The translations under genes were made by a program, and so were the position numbers. From assembly GCF_001514145.1 (NCBI RefSeq), contig NZ_KQ948662.1:35052-99051 (forward strand): a stretch of DNA of 64,000 bases. Direction: 5' to 3'. This stretch comes from Streptomyces canus (lineage in GTDB: Bacteria; Actinomycetota; Actinomycetes; Streptomycetales; Streptomycetaceae). The notes under the pieces were generated by a model. It was not told the origin of the DNA, did no database searches, and saw only the letters and a list, made by a program, of their open reading frames with translations. Shown piece by piece: positions 32,750 through 42,028 of the stretch; position 1 is the first letter of the stretch; every line of letters begins with the position of its first letter.

Positions 32750-34413
32750 TGGGTGTCATGGTCTCCATACCCGCGCCCGAACAGACCGCCACCCACGCCG
32801 TCACCAACCAGCCGCCTCCGCTGAGTCCGTACGACGCCTCCGACGACCCCGTCCTGCTGGAAGGGCTGCGCCGCGAGGGCGCCGGCTGGGCCGAGGAGGG
32901 CATCCGGCGGCTCGGTCTGCGGGCCGGGAGCGCCGAGGCCCAGGAGTGGGCGGATCAGGCCAACCGGCACGAGCCGGTACTGCGCACGCACGACCGGTAC
33001 GGCAACCGCGTCGACGAGGTCGACTTCCACCCGAGCTGGCACCACCTGATGAGGACCGCCGTCGCCGAGGGACTGGCCGGCACCCCGTGGTCCGAAGACC
33101 GGCCCGGCGCCCATGTCGCCCGCACGGCAGGCGGGTTGGTGTGGGGGCACACGGACGCGGGCCACGGCTGCCCCACGTCGATGACGTACGCGGCGATCCC
33201 GGCGCTGCGCAAGGAGCCGGAGCTGGCGAAGGTCTACGAGCCGCTGCTGACCGGCCGCGAGTACGAGCCCGAGCTCAGCGTGCCGGCCGAGAAGCGCGGG
33301 CTGCTCGCCGGCATGGGGATGACCGAGAAGCAGGGCGGCTCCGACGTCCGCACGAACACCACCGTGGCGACGCCCACCGCGGAGTCGGGCGTGTACACGC
33401 TGCGCGGGCACAAGTGGTTCACGTCGGCGCCGATGTGCGACGTGTTCCTGGTGCTGGCGCAGGCGCCCGGCGGGCTGTCGTGCTTCCTCGTCCCGCGCAT
33501 CCTGCCGGACGGCAGCCGCAACACCTTCCGCATCCAGCGCCTCAAGGACAAGCTCGGCAACCGGTCGAACGCCTCCTCCGAGCCCGAGTTCGACGGGACG
33601 GTCGCCTGGCTGGTCGGTCCCGAGGGACAGGGCGTCAAGACGATCATCGAGATGGTCAACTGCACGCGGCTGGACTGCGTGATGATGTCGGCGACCCTGA
33701 TGCGCAGGACGCTCGTCGAGGCGGGACACCATGCCCGGCATCGCAGCGCGTTCGGCGCCCGGCTGGTTGACCAGCCGCTGATGCGCAACGTCCTGGCCGA
33801 TCTGGCGCTGGAGTCCGAGGCCGCCACCGCCCTCACGCTACGGCTCGCGGGCGCCGCCGACCGCGCGGTGCGCGGGGACGCCGGCGAGCAGGCGTTCCGC
33901 CGCATCGCCACCGCCGTCGGCAAGTACTGGGTCACCAAGCGGGGTCCGGCCTTCACCGCTGAGGCCCTGGAATGCCTCGGTGGCAACGGCTACGTGGAGG
34001 ACTCGGGCATGCCCCGGCACTACCGGGAGGCTCCCCTGCTGTCGATCTGGGAGGGGTCCGGGAACGTCAACGCGCTCGACGTCCTGCGGGCGTTGCGCCG
34101 TGCGCCGGACACCGCTCAGGCGCTGTTCGGCGAACTCGCCCTGGCCCAGGGGGCGGACGCCCGGCTGGACGCGGCCGTCGCCCGGCTCAAGGACCTGTTG
34201 GCCACGACGTCCGAGGCGGGCGCCCGCCGGCTGGTGGAACACATGGCCCTCACCCTCCAGGCCTCCCTCCTCGTCCGGCACGCCCCGTCCGCGGTCGCCG
34301 ACGCCTTCTGCGCGACACGACTCGGTGGCGACTGGGGGCACGCCTTCGGCACCCTGCCCGACGCGGCGGAGGTGGAGCTGATCCTCGACCGAGCGCTGCC
34401 TGGCCGCAACTGA
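32749..34413 (+). CDS. AidB-like acyl-CoA dehydrogenase
   Basis: 554 residues, the length of the AidB subfamily (normal acyl-CoA dehydrogenases are ~380). Features: PLSPYDASDDPVLLEGL at the start, GMGMTEKQGGSDVRTNTTVA (flavin loop), GHKWFTSAPMCDVFLVLAQ, HHARHRSAFGARLVDQPLM and ALECLGGNGYVEDSGMPRHYREAPLLSIWEGSGNV. It binds FAD; AidB relatives are linked to alkylation damage, others oxidise branched acyl-CoAs. The ATG has GGAG six bases upstream. Regulation by the divergent PaaX is likely. Confidence 0.9.
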   Translation: MGVMVSIPAPEQTATHAVTNQPPPLSPYDASDDPVLLEGLRREGAGWAEEGIRRLGLRAGSAEAQEWADQANRHEPVLRTHDRYGNRVDEVDFHPSWHHLMRTAVAEGLAGTPWSEDRPGAHVARTAGGLVWGHTDAGHGCPTSMTYAAIPALRKEPELAKVYEPLLTGREYEPELSVPAEKRGLLAGMGMTEKQGGSDVRTNTTVATPTAESGVYTLRGHKWFTSAPMCDVFLVLAQAPGGLSCFLVPRILPDGSRNTFRIQRLKDKLGNRSNASSEPEFDGTVAWLVGPEGQGVKTIIEMVNCTRLDCVMMSATLMRRTLVEAGHHARHRSAFGARLVDQPLMRNVLADLALESEAATALTLRLAGAADRAVRGDAGEQAFRRIATAVGKYWVTKRGPAFTAEALECLGGNGYVEDSGMPRHYREAPLLSIWEGSGNVNALDVLRALRRAPDTAQALFGELALAQGADARLDAAVARLKDLLATTSEAGARRLVEHMALTLQASLLVRHAPSAVADAFCATRLGGDWGHAFGTLPDAAEVELILDRALPGRN

Positions 34414-34500
34414 TCCTCCCCCGCTGTCGGATCAATACGGGCGGTACGGCCGACGCGTCTCCCTGAACGGACCCCAGCGCTTCCGCCGCGCACTCCGCCC

Positions 34501-34752
34501 CCGAGGATCTGTGGGGGGCGAGAGTCCGCCGCGTGTGCGCTCCGGCAGATCTCCGGGGAAGGGGAGCTCTCCGCGCCGGTCCTGCGGACGGCCCGGACGG
34601 AGAATCCGCACACGCGCCGGACCATCACCGCCTGCCTGGCCGCCCTGGTTCCTGCCGGAGCCGACAGCCATGAGGTGCTGGACGACGAGCGGTTGGTACG
34701 GGCTTGCCGGGAGGTTTTGGAGGGCGGTAGCCGCACGCAGTGGTTGCACACT
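34501..34752 (+). pseudogene. Unidentified coding-like fragment, probably a gene remnant
   Basis: In one frame (codons from 34501) the third positions are almost all G or C and the peptide reads like a helical protein end (LRQISGEGELSAPVL...ENPHTRRTITACLAAL...HEVLDDERLVRACREVLEGG). There is no start codon with a ribosome site and no recognised family. The fragment fills most of the 373-bp gap after the acyl-CoA dehydrogenase. It may be the tail of a lost regulator gene. Otherwise nothing is seen in this gap. Confidence 0.35.
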
Positions 34753-34786
34753 GTTGGTTCACTCCACGCGGCCCTGCCGGCCGGTG

Positions 34787-35374
34787 TCACCTCCCGTCGG
34801 CCCGCCTCCCGCCCCACAGCGGGCCGAAGTGCGCCCAGTCCGTGTCCCACTGGTCGAGGCGGCGGCGCTCCATACGGCCGCGGAGGACCCGACCGCCCAC
34901 GAAGGGGACGGCCGCGGTGCTGAAGCCGACCAGGATGCCGATCAACGCCGCGCGGATCTGTGCCTGGCCCTTGGTTGCGGGCTGGGTCATCAGACGGCCC
35001 CGGGCGTCGGTCCAGACGGTGACCGGGGTGCCCTGGGTGCTGCCGGGATCCACGCGGACCTGACCCTCGTGGGCCGAGCCGTCGGCCCCGGTCCAGGCCA
35101 CTTTGCCCCACACCCGTTCACCGCTCGCCGTGCCCGGGTCGGCCGTGCCCGGCGCCCGGTCGACGAGACGGGCCACCACGGGCCGCCACTCGACGCGCTC
35201 CAGCGCCAGCTGGTGCTCGACCGACCGGCTCACCCCCAGACCGGCTGACACCCCGGCCAGCACGGTGAGCAGCCAGGCACCGAGCACGACCCACGCCTCG
35301 ACGGTGTCGGCGCGTCGTCTGAGTGGATTGCGCCGCCAACGCCACAGCCAGACCTTGGGACCACGGAACGCCAT
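34787..35374 (-). CDS. Rv1733c family membrane protein
   Basis: 195 residues from the ATG (MAFRGPKVWLWRW) that has AGGAGG nine bases upstream. Two membrane segments (about residues 29-49 and 138-160) flank an extracytoplasmic domain with WGKVAWTGADGSAHEGQVRVDPGSTQGTPVTVWTDARG, the arrangement of the actinomycete Rv1733c-like family. Function unknown. Longer starts exist but lack ribosome sites. Confidence 0.78.
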   Translation of the reverse strand: MAFRGPKVWLWRWRRNPLRRRADTVEAWVVLGAWLLTVLAGVSAGLGVSRSVEHQLALERVEWRPVVARLVDRAPGTADPGTASGERVWGKVAWTGADGSAHEGQVRVDPGSTQGTPVTVWTDARGRLMTQPATKGQAQIRAALIGILVGFSTAAVPFVGGRVLRGRMERRRLDQWDTDWAHFGPLWGGRRADGR

Positions 35375-35660
35375 CGAAGGCATCCTCCTCATGAGCGACG
35401 GGCGCACGAACATGCCGGACCGACCTCCCATACGGGGGAGCCGTCCTCCATGCTCACGGCTCACGGCGAGTTCTCCGTCACGACGGTCGCACCGGGCCGT
35501 CCACCGCCGCGGGCATCTTCCCGAAAGCGGCCCGTCAATCGCCGCAGCCGGTTACCATCCCCGCCCTGACCTGCGATGAAGGCCTTTCCAGAGGTGACTG
35601 TCAGTGGTGGGGTGCAGACTGGCCGGTGTCTGGGACAAAGACGTCACGGAGGTGATCGGT

Positions 35661-36746
35661 ATGACTGAGAAGCTGCTTGCCGTGGGGACGCGCAAAGGTC
35701 TGTTCATCGGGCGTGGGCGCGGCGGCACCTGGGAGTTCGACGAGAGCCCGTATTTCAACGCGCAGGCCGTGTACTCGGTTGCCATCGACACCCGGGGCAA
35801 GCGCCCGCGGCTGCTGGTCGGCGGTGACAGCGCGCACTGGGGCCCCTCCGTGTTCCACTCCGACGACCTGGGCCGCACCTGGACGGAGCCGGCCCAGCCC
35901 GCGGTGAAGTTCCCGAAGGACACCGAAGCCTCCCTGGAGCGGGTCTGGCAGCTGCACCCGGCGGCCGCCGAGCCGGACGTGGTGTACGCGGGCACGGAAC
36001 CGGCCGCGTTGTACCGCTCCGAGGACCGTGGGGAGAGTTTCGAGCTCGTCCGTCCGCTGTGGGAGCATCCGACCCGTTCGAAGTGGGTGCCGGGCGGTGG
36101 CGGTGAGGGCCTGCACACCGTCCTGACGGACAAGCGGGATCCGCGCGCGGTGACGGTGGCCGTCTCGACCGCCGGGGTGTTCCGCACCAAGGACGGCGGT
36201 TCGAGCTGGGAGCCGTCCAACTCCGGTGTCTCCGCGGTGTTCCTGCCCGACCCCAACCCGGAGTTCGGCCAGTGCGTGCACAAGGTGGCCCGGGACGCGG
36301 CCGATCCGGACCGGCTGTACCTCCAGAACCACTGGGGTGTGTACAGAAGCGACGACGCGGGGGCGCACTGGACGGACATCGGCGAGGGACTGCCGTCCAC
36401 CTTCGGCTTCGCGGTGGCCGCCCATCCGCACCGCGGTGAGACGGCGTACGTCTTTCCGATCAACGCCGACGCGGACCGCGTCCCGGCCGGTCACCGATGC
36501 CGGGTCTTCCGCACGGCGGACGCGGGCAAGAGCTGGGAGCCACTCACAGCGGGTCTGCCGCAGGAGGACCACTACGGCACGGTGCTGCGGGACGCGATGT
36601 GCACGGACGACGCGGACCCGGCCGGCGTCTACTTCGGCAACCGCAACGGCGAGGTGTACGCCTCGGCCGACGACGGCGACAGCTGGCGGCAGTTGGCCTC
36701 GCATCTGCCGGACGTGCTGTGTGTGCGGGCGGCGGTGGTCGCGTGA
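35661..36746 (+). CDS. BNR/sialidase-like beta-propeller protein
   Basis: 361 residues with repeated Asp-box motifs of the SxDxGxxW type: SDDLGRTWTEP, SEDRGESFELV, TKDGGSSWEPS, SDDAGAHWTDI, TADAGKSWEPL and SADDGDSWRQL, giving a six- or seven-bladed propeller. There is no signal peptide and no sialidase catalytic set (Arg triad, Tyr/Glu) that I can see, so it is probably a cytoplasmic binding or accessory protein, not a sialidase. ATG chosen because GGAGG lies eight bases upstream. Confidence 0.82.
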   Translation: MTEKLLAVGTRKGLFIGRGRGGTWEFDESPYFNAQAVYSVAIDTRGKRPRLLVGGDSAHWGPSVFHSDDLGRTWTEPAQPAVKFPKDTEASLERVWQLHPAAAEPDVVYAGTEPAALYRSEDRGESFELVRPLWEHPTRSKWVPGGGGEGLHTVLTDKRDPRAVTVAVSTAGVFRTKDGGSSWEPSNSGVSAVFLPDPNPEFGQCVHKVARDAADPDRLYLQNHWGVYRSDDAGAHWTDIGEGLPSTFGFAVAAHPHRGETAYVFPINADADRVPAGHRCRVFRTADAGKSWEPLTAGLPQEDHYGTVLRDAMCTDDADPAGVYFGNRNGEVYASADDGDSWRQLASHLPDVLCVRAAVVA

Positions 36747-36849
36747 TCCAGCCCTGCGACGAGGTACGGGCACTGATCGTCGGTCAGGAGGCCTGAACGT
36801 CTGGAACGCTGAACGTCGGCGATCGTCTCGCGCCCGACACCGGAATCCG

Positions 36850-37704
36850 TCAACCCGTCCCGTACCCACCGCCCGACAGGGTCTGCAGCGCCGAGGTCAC
36901 GGCATCGGCCATCGCCCGGCGCGCCGCGGTGAGGGCGGGGCGGGGGTCGACGGCCGCGGGCGTCGCGGCGAGTGTGTCGCGGACCGCGCCGGTGAAGGCG
37001 GCATTCAGTGCCGTACCGATGTTGACCTTGACCATGCCGGCCGCCACCGCCTGCCGGAGCTCCTCGTCGGGCACGCCCGTCGAGCCGTGCAGGACCAGCG
37101 GCACGGGGACCGCCTTGGCGAGGCGGGCGATGAGACCGTGGTCCAGCCGGGCGGTGCGCGTGGTCATCGCGTGGGAGCTGCCGACCGCGACGGCCAGTGC
37201 GTCCACCCCGGTGGCGGACACGAAGTCGCGCGCCTGGTCGGGGTCCGTGCGTGCCGTAGGTGCGTGCACTCCGTCCTTGCCGCCGATCTCGCCGAGTTCC
37301 GCCTCCAGCCACAGACCCTGTGCGTGCGCCCACTGGGCCGCCGCGCGCGTGGCGGCGACGTTCTGAGCGTGCGGCAGCGCGGACGCGTCGAACATGACGG
37401 ATCCGAAGCCGCAGTCCGCGGCGCGTCGCAGCAGCTCTTCGTCGGTGACATGGTCCAGGTGCAGCGCCACGGGGACGCCGGCCGTCTCGGCGAGCGCTAC
37501 GGTGGCGCGGGCTATCGGGGCGAGCCGGCTGCCGTGGAACCGCACGGCGTTCTCGCTGATCTGGCAGATGACCGGGCGGCCCGCGGCTTCCGCCCCGGTG
37601 ACCACGGCCTCGGCGTGCTCCAGGGTGATCACGTTGAACGCGCCGACGGCCCGTCCGTCGCGGTACGCGGAGCTCACCACGTCGGCGGTGGGAGTCAGCG
37701 GCAC
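36850..37704 (-). CDS. Class II ketose-bisphosphate aldolase (tagatose/fructose-bisphosphate type)
   Basis: 284 residues from a GTG with AGGAGG six bases upstream. Class II features: VGAFNVITLEHAEAVVTGAE, VPVALHLDHVTDEELLRRA (zinc His and catalytic Asp region), GFGSVMFDASALPHAQNV, EAELGEIGGKDG, and VPLVLHGSTGVPDEELRQAVAAGMVKVNIGTAL (phosphate and zinc-His loop). It splits a ketose-1,6-bisphosphate into dihydroxyacetone phosphate and glyceraldehyde-3-phosphate. Its place beside a DeoR regulator, sugar importer and SIS protein favours a tagatose-bisphosphate role in galactosamine use over central glycolysis, but specificity cannot be read from sequence here. Confidence 0.88.
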   Translation of the reverse strand: MPLTPTADVVSSAYRDGRAVGAFNVITLEHAEAVVTGAEAAGRPVICQISENAVRFHGSRLAPIARATVALAETAGVPVALHLDHVTDEELLRRAADCGFGSVMFDASALPHAQNVAATRAAAQWAHAQGLWLEAELGEIGGKDGVHAPTARTDPDQARDFVSATGVDALAVAVGSSHAMTTRTARLDHGLIARLAKAVPVPLVLHGSTGVPDEELRQAVAAGMVKVNIGTALNAAFTGAVRDTLAATPAAVDPRPALTAARRAMADAVTSALQTLSGGGYGTG

Positions 37705-37868
37705 GGACGGCCTCCTGTCGCGGAATGCGAGGGCAGGGGCCGGGGCGGGGATTCGCGGGTAGTGCAGGGTTTTGCTCGTTTGGCGACCATAAAGCACCCA
37801 ATCATGCGCTGTGGTTTCATTGGGGTGCGCACTTCGCGGCGCACACCACCGACAGGGAGTTGTGAGAC
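37705..37868. promoter_or_regulatory. Divergent control region of the aldolase and DeoR genes
   Basis: TGCTCGTTT (37773-37781) recurs in related form upstream of the sugar-binding protein gene (TGCTCGATT, TGCTCAATC). An inverted repeat GCACCCAAT (37794-37802) / ATTGGGGTGC (37819-37828), exact except one extra G, lies closer to the DeoR start. Both are candidate DeoR sites. Confidence 0.5.
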
Positions 37869-38657
37869 ATGGCGGCACCGCAGGCCCGGTGGAGCGCGCT
37901 GCTGGAGATGCTGACGCGCGACGGGCGGATCGAAGTCGAGTCGGCTGCCGAGGAGTTGCGTGTCTCCGCCGCGACCATCAGGCGCGACCTCGACGAGCTG
38001 GCCCGCCAGCAGATGGTCACCCGCACGCACGGCGGAGCCGTGATCAACGCCATCGCCTATGACCTGCCCCTGCGCTACAAGGCCGCGCGCAAGGCTCCGG
38101 AGAAGGAGCGGATCGCGGACGCGGCCGCCGGGCTGGTGAAGGCCGGCGCCGTGGTGGGGCTGAACGGCGGCACCACGACCACCGAGGTGGCGCGAGCTCT
38201 GGCCACCCGCGCCGACCTGAGTTCCGGCGGCGCGGAGACGGCGGTCACCGTGGTGACCAACGCCCTGAACATCGCCAACGAGCTGGTCGTACGGCGGCAC
38301 GTCAAGCTCGTGGTGACCGGCGGGGTGGCCCGCCCTGCGTCCTACGAGCTGATCGGACCGCTGGCCACCGAACTGCTCGCGGAGATCGCACTGGACCAGG
38401 TCTTCATCGGAGTGGACGCCATCGACGTGGCCCACGGGGCGACCGCCCACCACGAGGGCGAGGCCAGCATCAACCGGGCCCTGGCCCGCCGGGCGCAGCA
38501 GGTCGTCGCGGTCGCCGACTCCTCCAAGCTGAACCGACGGGCCTTCGCCCGCATCTGCCCGGTGGCGGACATCGACGTCCTGGTGACCGACAAGGCCGCC
38601 TCGGACGAACTGACCGAGTCGTTCGAGGCGGCCGGTGTGGAGGTCATCCGCGCCTGA
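37869..38657 (+). CDS. DeoR/GlpR family regulator (AgaR-like)
   Basis: 262 residues. N-terminal helix-turn-helix with the DeoR signature: RIEVESAAEELRVSAATIRRDLDELARQQMVTRTHGGAV. The C-terminal sugar-phosphate domain has VVGLNGGTTTTEVARAL, ALDQVFIGVDAIDVAHGATAHHEGEASINRA and VADSSKLNRRAFARI. It most likely represses the aldolase, importer and SIS genes and is released by a sugar phosphate. Divergent from the aldolase gene; similar TGCTCG-type words occur at both promoters of the set. Confidence 0.92.
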   Translation: MAAPQARWSALLEMLTRDGRIEVESAAEELRVSAATIRRDLDELARQQMVTRTHGGAVINAIAYDLPLRYKAARKAPEKERIADAAAGLVKAGAVVGLNGGTTTTEVARALATRADLSSGGAETAVTVVTNALNIANELVVRRHVKLVVTGGVARPASYELIGPLATELLAEIALDQVFIGVDAIDVAHGATAHHEGEASINRALARRAQQVVAVADSSKLNRRAFARICPVADIDVLVTDKAASDELTESFEAAGVEVIRA

Positions 38658-38719
38658 CGCCGAGCGCCGCTGCCGTACCGGCCCCCGCGACGGCCCCGGC
38701 TGCGATGCGGATCCCGGCG

Positions 38720-39607
38720 TCATCCGCGCACGCCGCCCGCGGTCAGGCCGGCGACGAGGTAGCGCTCCACGAAGACGAACAGCACCACCACGGGCACGAT
38801 CGCGACGATCGAGGTGGCGAACAGGTACTGCCACTGCTCGTGGTACGAGGTGACGAAGCCGGGGATCGCCCTGGTCAGCGTCATCCGGTTGCCGGACGAG
38901 GTGATCGTGAGCGCCACCACGTACTCGTTCCACGCGCCGATGAAGGTGTAGACGAGCGCGGTCACCACGCCGGGCATGGCGAGCGGCAGGATGACACGGG
39001 TCAGGGCGCCGAACCGACCGGTGCCATCCAGCCAGGCCGCCTCCTCGAGTTCCTTGGGGATGCTCGCGAAGTACGCGTTGAGGATCCACACGCAGAACGG
39101 CAGGTTGAATGCCGCGTTCACCAGGATGAGGCCCTCGGCGGTGTCGGTCAGGTTGAGGCTGACCATCTCCCGGTAGATGCCGACCAGCAGCGCGGTCGGC
39201 GCGAACATCTGGGTGACGAGTACGAGGATCAGGAAGGCGCCGCGCCCCCGGAAGCGGTGCCGTGCGGTGTAGTACGCGGCGGGCAGTCCGACGGCCAGGG
39301 CGAGCAGCGTCGACGCCCCGGCGACGTACAGCGAGAACAGCAGCGCCTCTCCGACGCGTGGGTCGGTGAGCGACCAGATCTGCGTGAAGTTCGACCACTG
39401 CCAGTGGGAGGGCAGGTAGGACGGCGGGGACTTCATCAGTTCGGGCGTGGGTTTGAGCGCTGTCAGCAGCATTTCGGCGTAGGGCGCGAGAAACGCGAGC
39501 GCCACCAGCCAGCCGGCCGCGGTGAGCAGGACGGTGCGCAGTTTCATCGGTCGTGGCCGCCTCCTGGGCGGCGTGGAGGTGCGGGGACTGACGGCGGTTC
39601 TGCTCAC
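38720..39607 (-). CDS. Sugar ABC transporter permease (MalG/LacG type)
   Basis: 295 residues if it starts at the GTG overlapping the stop of the first permease (GTGA); an ATG 20 codons later (MKLRTVLLTAAGW) has AGGAGG but at 12 bases. Six membrane segments and the EAA loop LEEAAWLDGTGRFGALTRVILPLAMPG that contacts the ATPase. It forms the channel with the other permease. No ATPase gene is linked, as is normal for Streptomyces sugar importers that share MsiK. Confidence 0.9.
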   Translation of the reverse strand: MSRTAVSPRTSTPPRRRPRPMKLRTVLLTAAGWLVALAFLAPYAEMLLTALKPTPELMKSPPSYLPSHWQWSNFTQIWSLTDPRVGEALLFSLYVAGASTLLALAVGLPAAYYTARHRFRGRGAFLILVLVTQMFAPTALLVGIYREMVSLNLTDTAEGLILVNAAFNLPFCVWILNAYFASIPKELEEAAWLDGTGRFGALTRVILPLAMPGVVTALVYTFIGAWNEYVVALTITSSGNRMTLTRAIPGFVTSYHEQWQYLFATSIVAIVPVVVLFVFVERYLVAGLTAGGVRG

Positions 39608-40569
39608 GCGGTGTCCTCCTGTCGGCGGACGACGCGCAGATAGACCAGCACCACGGCGAGGACCAGCCCGAAGTTGACGACGGCCATGGCGGCCGACTCC
39701 CCCACCGACTGGTTGTCGAAGGCGAGTTTGTACAGGTAGGTGGTGGTCGTGTCGGTGCTGAAGCCGGGGCCGCCGCGCGTCATGGCCCAGATGATGGGGA
39801 ACGAGTTGAACACGTTGATGACGTTGATGATCGCGGCGACCACCAGCGAGGGCCGCAGCAGCGGCAGGGTGATGCCGAGGTAGGCGCGGACCGGGCCCGC
39901 ACCGTCCACCCGCGCCGCCTCGTAGACCTCGCCCGGGATGCTCTGCAGACCGGCCAGCAGGACGAACGAGGTGAACGGCAGCGAGACGAACACCGCCACG
40001 CCCATCATCGCCGCGAGTGCCTGCCCCGGATGGGCCAGCCAGTTGACGGGGGCGTCGAGCACCCCGATGTCCATGAGCAGCCGGTTGATCACGCCGTAGA
40101 AGTTGTTGAGCATCCAGCGCCAGATGAGCGCCGTCATCAGCACGGACGAGGCCCAGGGCACGATCATCGCCCACCGCACCAGCCGGCGCCCCGGGAAGCT
40201 CGCGTTCAGCAGTTGGGACAGGCCGAGGGAGACCAGGATCGTGACGGTGACGACCCCGACGACCCACACGACGGTGCGCAGCAGCACTCCGGGCAGGTCG
40301 CCCTCGGCGAACAGGTCGGTGTAGTTGCGGAGGCCGGCGAATCCCTCGGACAGTCCGGTGGAGCTCACCTTCGTCAGGGACGTACGGATCATCTCGATGA
40401 TCGGCCAGACGACCATGGTCAGGATGAGGAGGGTCGCGGGCCCGAGCCACAACAGGGGCTCGAGCGCGCGCCATGACCTGCGACGGCGGCGCGGCGGATG
40501 CGGCGCCGGCGCCACCGGGGCCGGGTGTTCGGCCCCGGTGGCGCTTGCGGTGACATCGTGTACGGCCAC
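39604..40569 (-). CDS. Sugar ABC transporter permease (MalF/LacF type)
   Basis: 321 residues from a GTG six bases after the binding-protein stop. A Pro/Arg-rich cytoplasmic N-terminus precedes six membrane segments; the EAA loop is VYEAARVDGAGPVRAYLGITLPLLRPS. Partner of the downstream permease; together with the lipoprotein they make a carbohydrate uptake system of the CUT1 type. Substrate inferred from context to be an oligosaccharide or amino sugar released by the secreted glycosidases. Confidence 0.9.
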   Translation of the reverse strand: MAVHDVTASATGAEHPAPVAPAPHPPRRRRRSWRALEPLLWLGPATLLILTMVVWPIIEMIRTSLTKVSSTGLSEGFAGLRNYTDLFAEGDLPGVLLRTVVWVVGVVTVTILVSLGLSQLLNASFPGRRLVRWAMIVPWASSVLMTALIWRWMLNNFYGVINRLLMDIGVLDAPVNWLAHPGQALAAMMGVAVFVSLPFTSFVLLAGLQSIPGEVYEAARVDGAGPVRAYLGITLPLLRPSLVVAAIINVINVFNSFPIIWAMTRGGPGFSTDTTTTYLYKLAFDNQSVGESAAMAVVNFGLVLAVVLVYLRVVRRQEDTA

Positions 40570-40574
40570 CGAAG

Positions 40575-41834
40575 TCAGTCGCCCTTCTGCGCGGTCTTCT
40601 GGATCTCGCCCAGGACCTTCGCCGGGTCGCCGCCCGCCACCCCCGTGCCGATGCGCTGTTTCACGGCACCGTCGACCGCGGCCCACGCCGGATCGTCGGC
40701 GGGGGCGAACTCGGCGCTGGAGAGGGCATCGACGAACGGCTTGTAGTAAGCGGCGTTCCGGCTGTCGGAGCTGAGCACCTGACCGGCCGACTCGGTGACC
40801 GACAGGAACCCCTCGGTGGAGACGAACTTGGCGGCGTTCTCCTTCTGGTAGAAGAAGTCGAGGAATTTCTTCACCGCCGCCTTGTTCGACCCGTCGCTCT
40901 TCTTGAACGCGACGAGGTAGTCCTGCACGCCGAGCGTCTTGTGGGTGCTGCCGTCCTTGCTGGGCAGGGCCGCGACGCCGTAGTTCAGTTCGGCGTCGAC
41001 CGGGTCGATGAAGCCCTTCCGCATGAAGACCGCCCCGTTGAGCATGCCGATCTTGCCCTGGGCGAACTGGTTGAAGACGTCCTTGCGGTTGGTGGCCTCC
41101 GGGTTGGGCTGGGTGACCTTTTCCTTCGTCAGTTTCCGCAGGTAGCTGAGGGTGTCGACATTGGCCTGCTGGTCGATCGTCCACTTGCCCGAGGCGTCGG
41201 TCCAGCCGCCGCCGTTGTTCATCGCCCAGATCTGGAACTCGGCCTGGGCCTCCTCGGGGCCCAGGGGCAGCCCGAGGCCGATGTAACCGGCCTGCTTGAT
41301 CTTCTTGGCGTCGGCCTCGACCTCGGCCCAGGTGGACGGCGGCTTGGCTATGCCCGCCTTGGCGAAGATGTCCTTGTTGTAGAAGAACAGGCGCGCGCTG
41401 GAGATGAAGGGCAGGCCGTACTGGGCCCCGTTGTACTGCGCCTTCTGCCGGAACAGCGGGAGGAAGTCGGCCAGCACCTTGGGCGAGACGACGTCCTGTG
41501 CCTTGTGAACCAGGCCGTCGCGGGCGAAGTCGGAGAACTTGTTGTAGTTGAGGATGTCGGGTTCCTGCTTGGTCTGGACGTACGTCTTGACCTTGGAGTC
41601 CATCTGCTCCCAGTCGACGACTTCGAGGTTCACCCGGTAGCCGGGGTTCGCCTTTTCGAAGTCCTTGATCAGCGCAGTCCAGTAGGCCTGGGTGTCGTCG
41701 TCGTACTTCGCCGCGACGAACCTGATCGTCTTGCCGTCGGATCCGCCGCTGTCCGAGGCGCTGCCCTTGCCACAACCGGTGAGGGCCAGTGCCAGGGCCG
41801 TACCCCCGGCGAGGCCCGCGAGGTGCCGTTTCAC
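40575..41834 (-). CDS. Sugar-binding lipoprotein of ABC transporter
   Basis: 419 residues from a GTG with GAGAGG six bases upstream; ATGs slightly upstream are also in frame. The signal VKRHLAGLAGGTALALALTGC has the lipobox LTGC, so the protein is anchored outside the membrane. The mature part is a family 1 extracellular solute-binding protein: FVAAKYDDDTQAYWTALIKDFEKANPGYRV, QEPDILNYNKFSDFA, YGLPFISSARLFFYNKDIFAKAG and GIGMLNGAVFMRKGF-like GKIGMLNGAVF. It is the first gene of the importer operon and divergent from the SIS gene. Confidence 0.92.
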   Translation of the reverse strand: MKRHLAGLAGGTALALALTGCGKGSASDSGGSDGKTIRFVAAKYDDDTQAYWTALIKDFEKANPGYRVNLEVVDWEQMDSKVKTYVQTKQEPDILNYNKFSDFARDGLVHKAQDVVSPKVLADFLPLFRQKAQYNGAQYGLPFISSARLFFYNKDIFAKAGIAKPPSTWAEVEADAKKIKQAGYIGLGLPLGPEEAQAEFQIWAMNNGGGWTDASGKWTIDQQANVDTLSYLRKLTKEKVTQPNPEATNRKDVFNQFAQGKIGMLNGAVFMRKGFIDPVDAELNYGVAALPSKDGSTHKTLGVQDYLVAFKKSDGSNKAAVKKFLDFFYQKENAAKFVSTEGFLSVTESAGQVLSSDSRNAAYYKPFVDALSSAEFAPADDPAWAAVDGAVKQRIGTGVAGGDPAKVLGEIQKTAQKGD

Positions 41835-41908
41835 GGAGTACCTCTCCGCACGCATGGCGTGCTTGTTCAAGCGCGTGCTCGCCTGATTGCGCGCTCGCTT
41901 GCTTGTTT

Positions 41909-41956
41909 ATGCTCGATTCCTGGTGCTATCAATCATCGAACGACATGATGCTCAAT
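41909..41956. promoter_or_regulatory. Repeated TGCTCGATT-type words in the importer/SIS divergent promoter
   Basis: TGCTCGATT (41909-41917) and TGCTCAATC (41948-41956), 39 bp apart, resemble TGCTCGTTT in front of the DeoR gene. More loosely similar words (GTGCTCGCC, GCGCTCGCTT) lie toward the binding-protein start. Likely DeoR-family operators. Confidence 0.45.
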
Positions 41957-42028
41957 CAAGCGCGCACAGTGTCAAGGGCCGTCACATCACGTATCGGTCA
42001 CGCCGTGCGCCCGAGAGGGGAGTCCCCG

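Noticed and set aside
35661..36746. Sialidase annotation for the BNR-repeat protein
   Set aside because: Asp-box repeats are present, but I see no arginine triad or catalytic Tyr/Glu and there is no signal peptide, so enzyme function is not supported.
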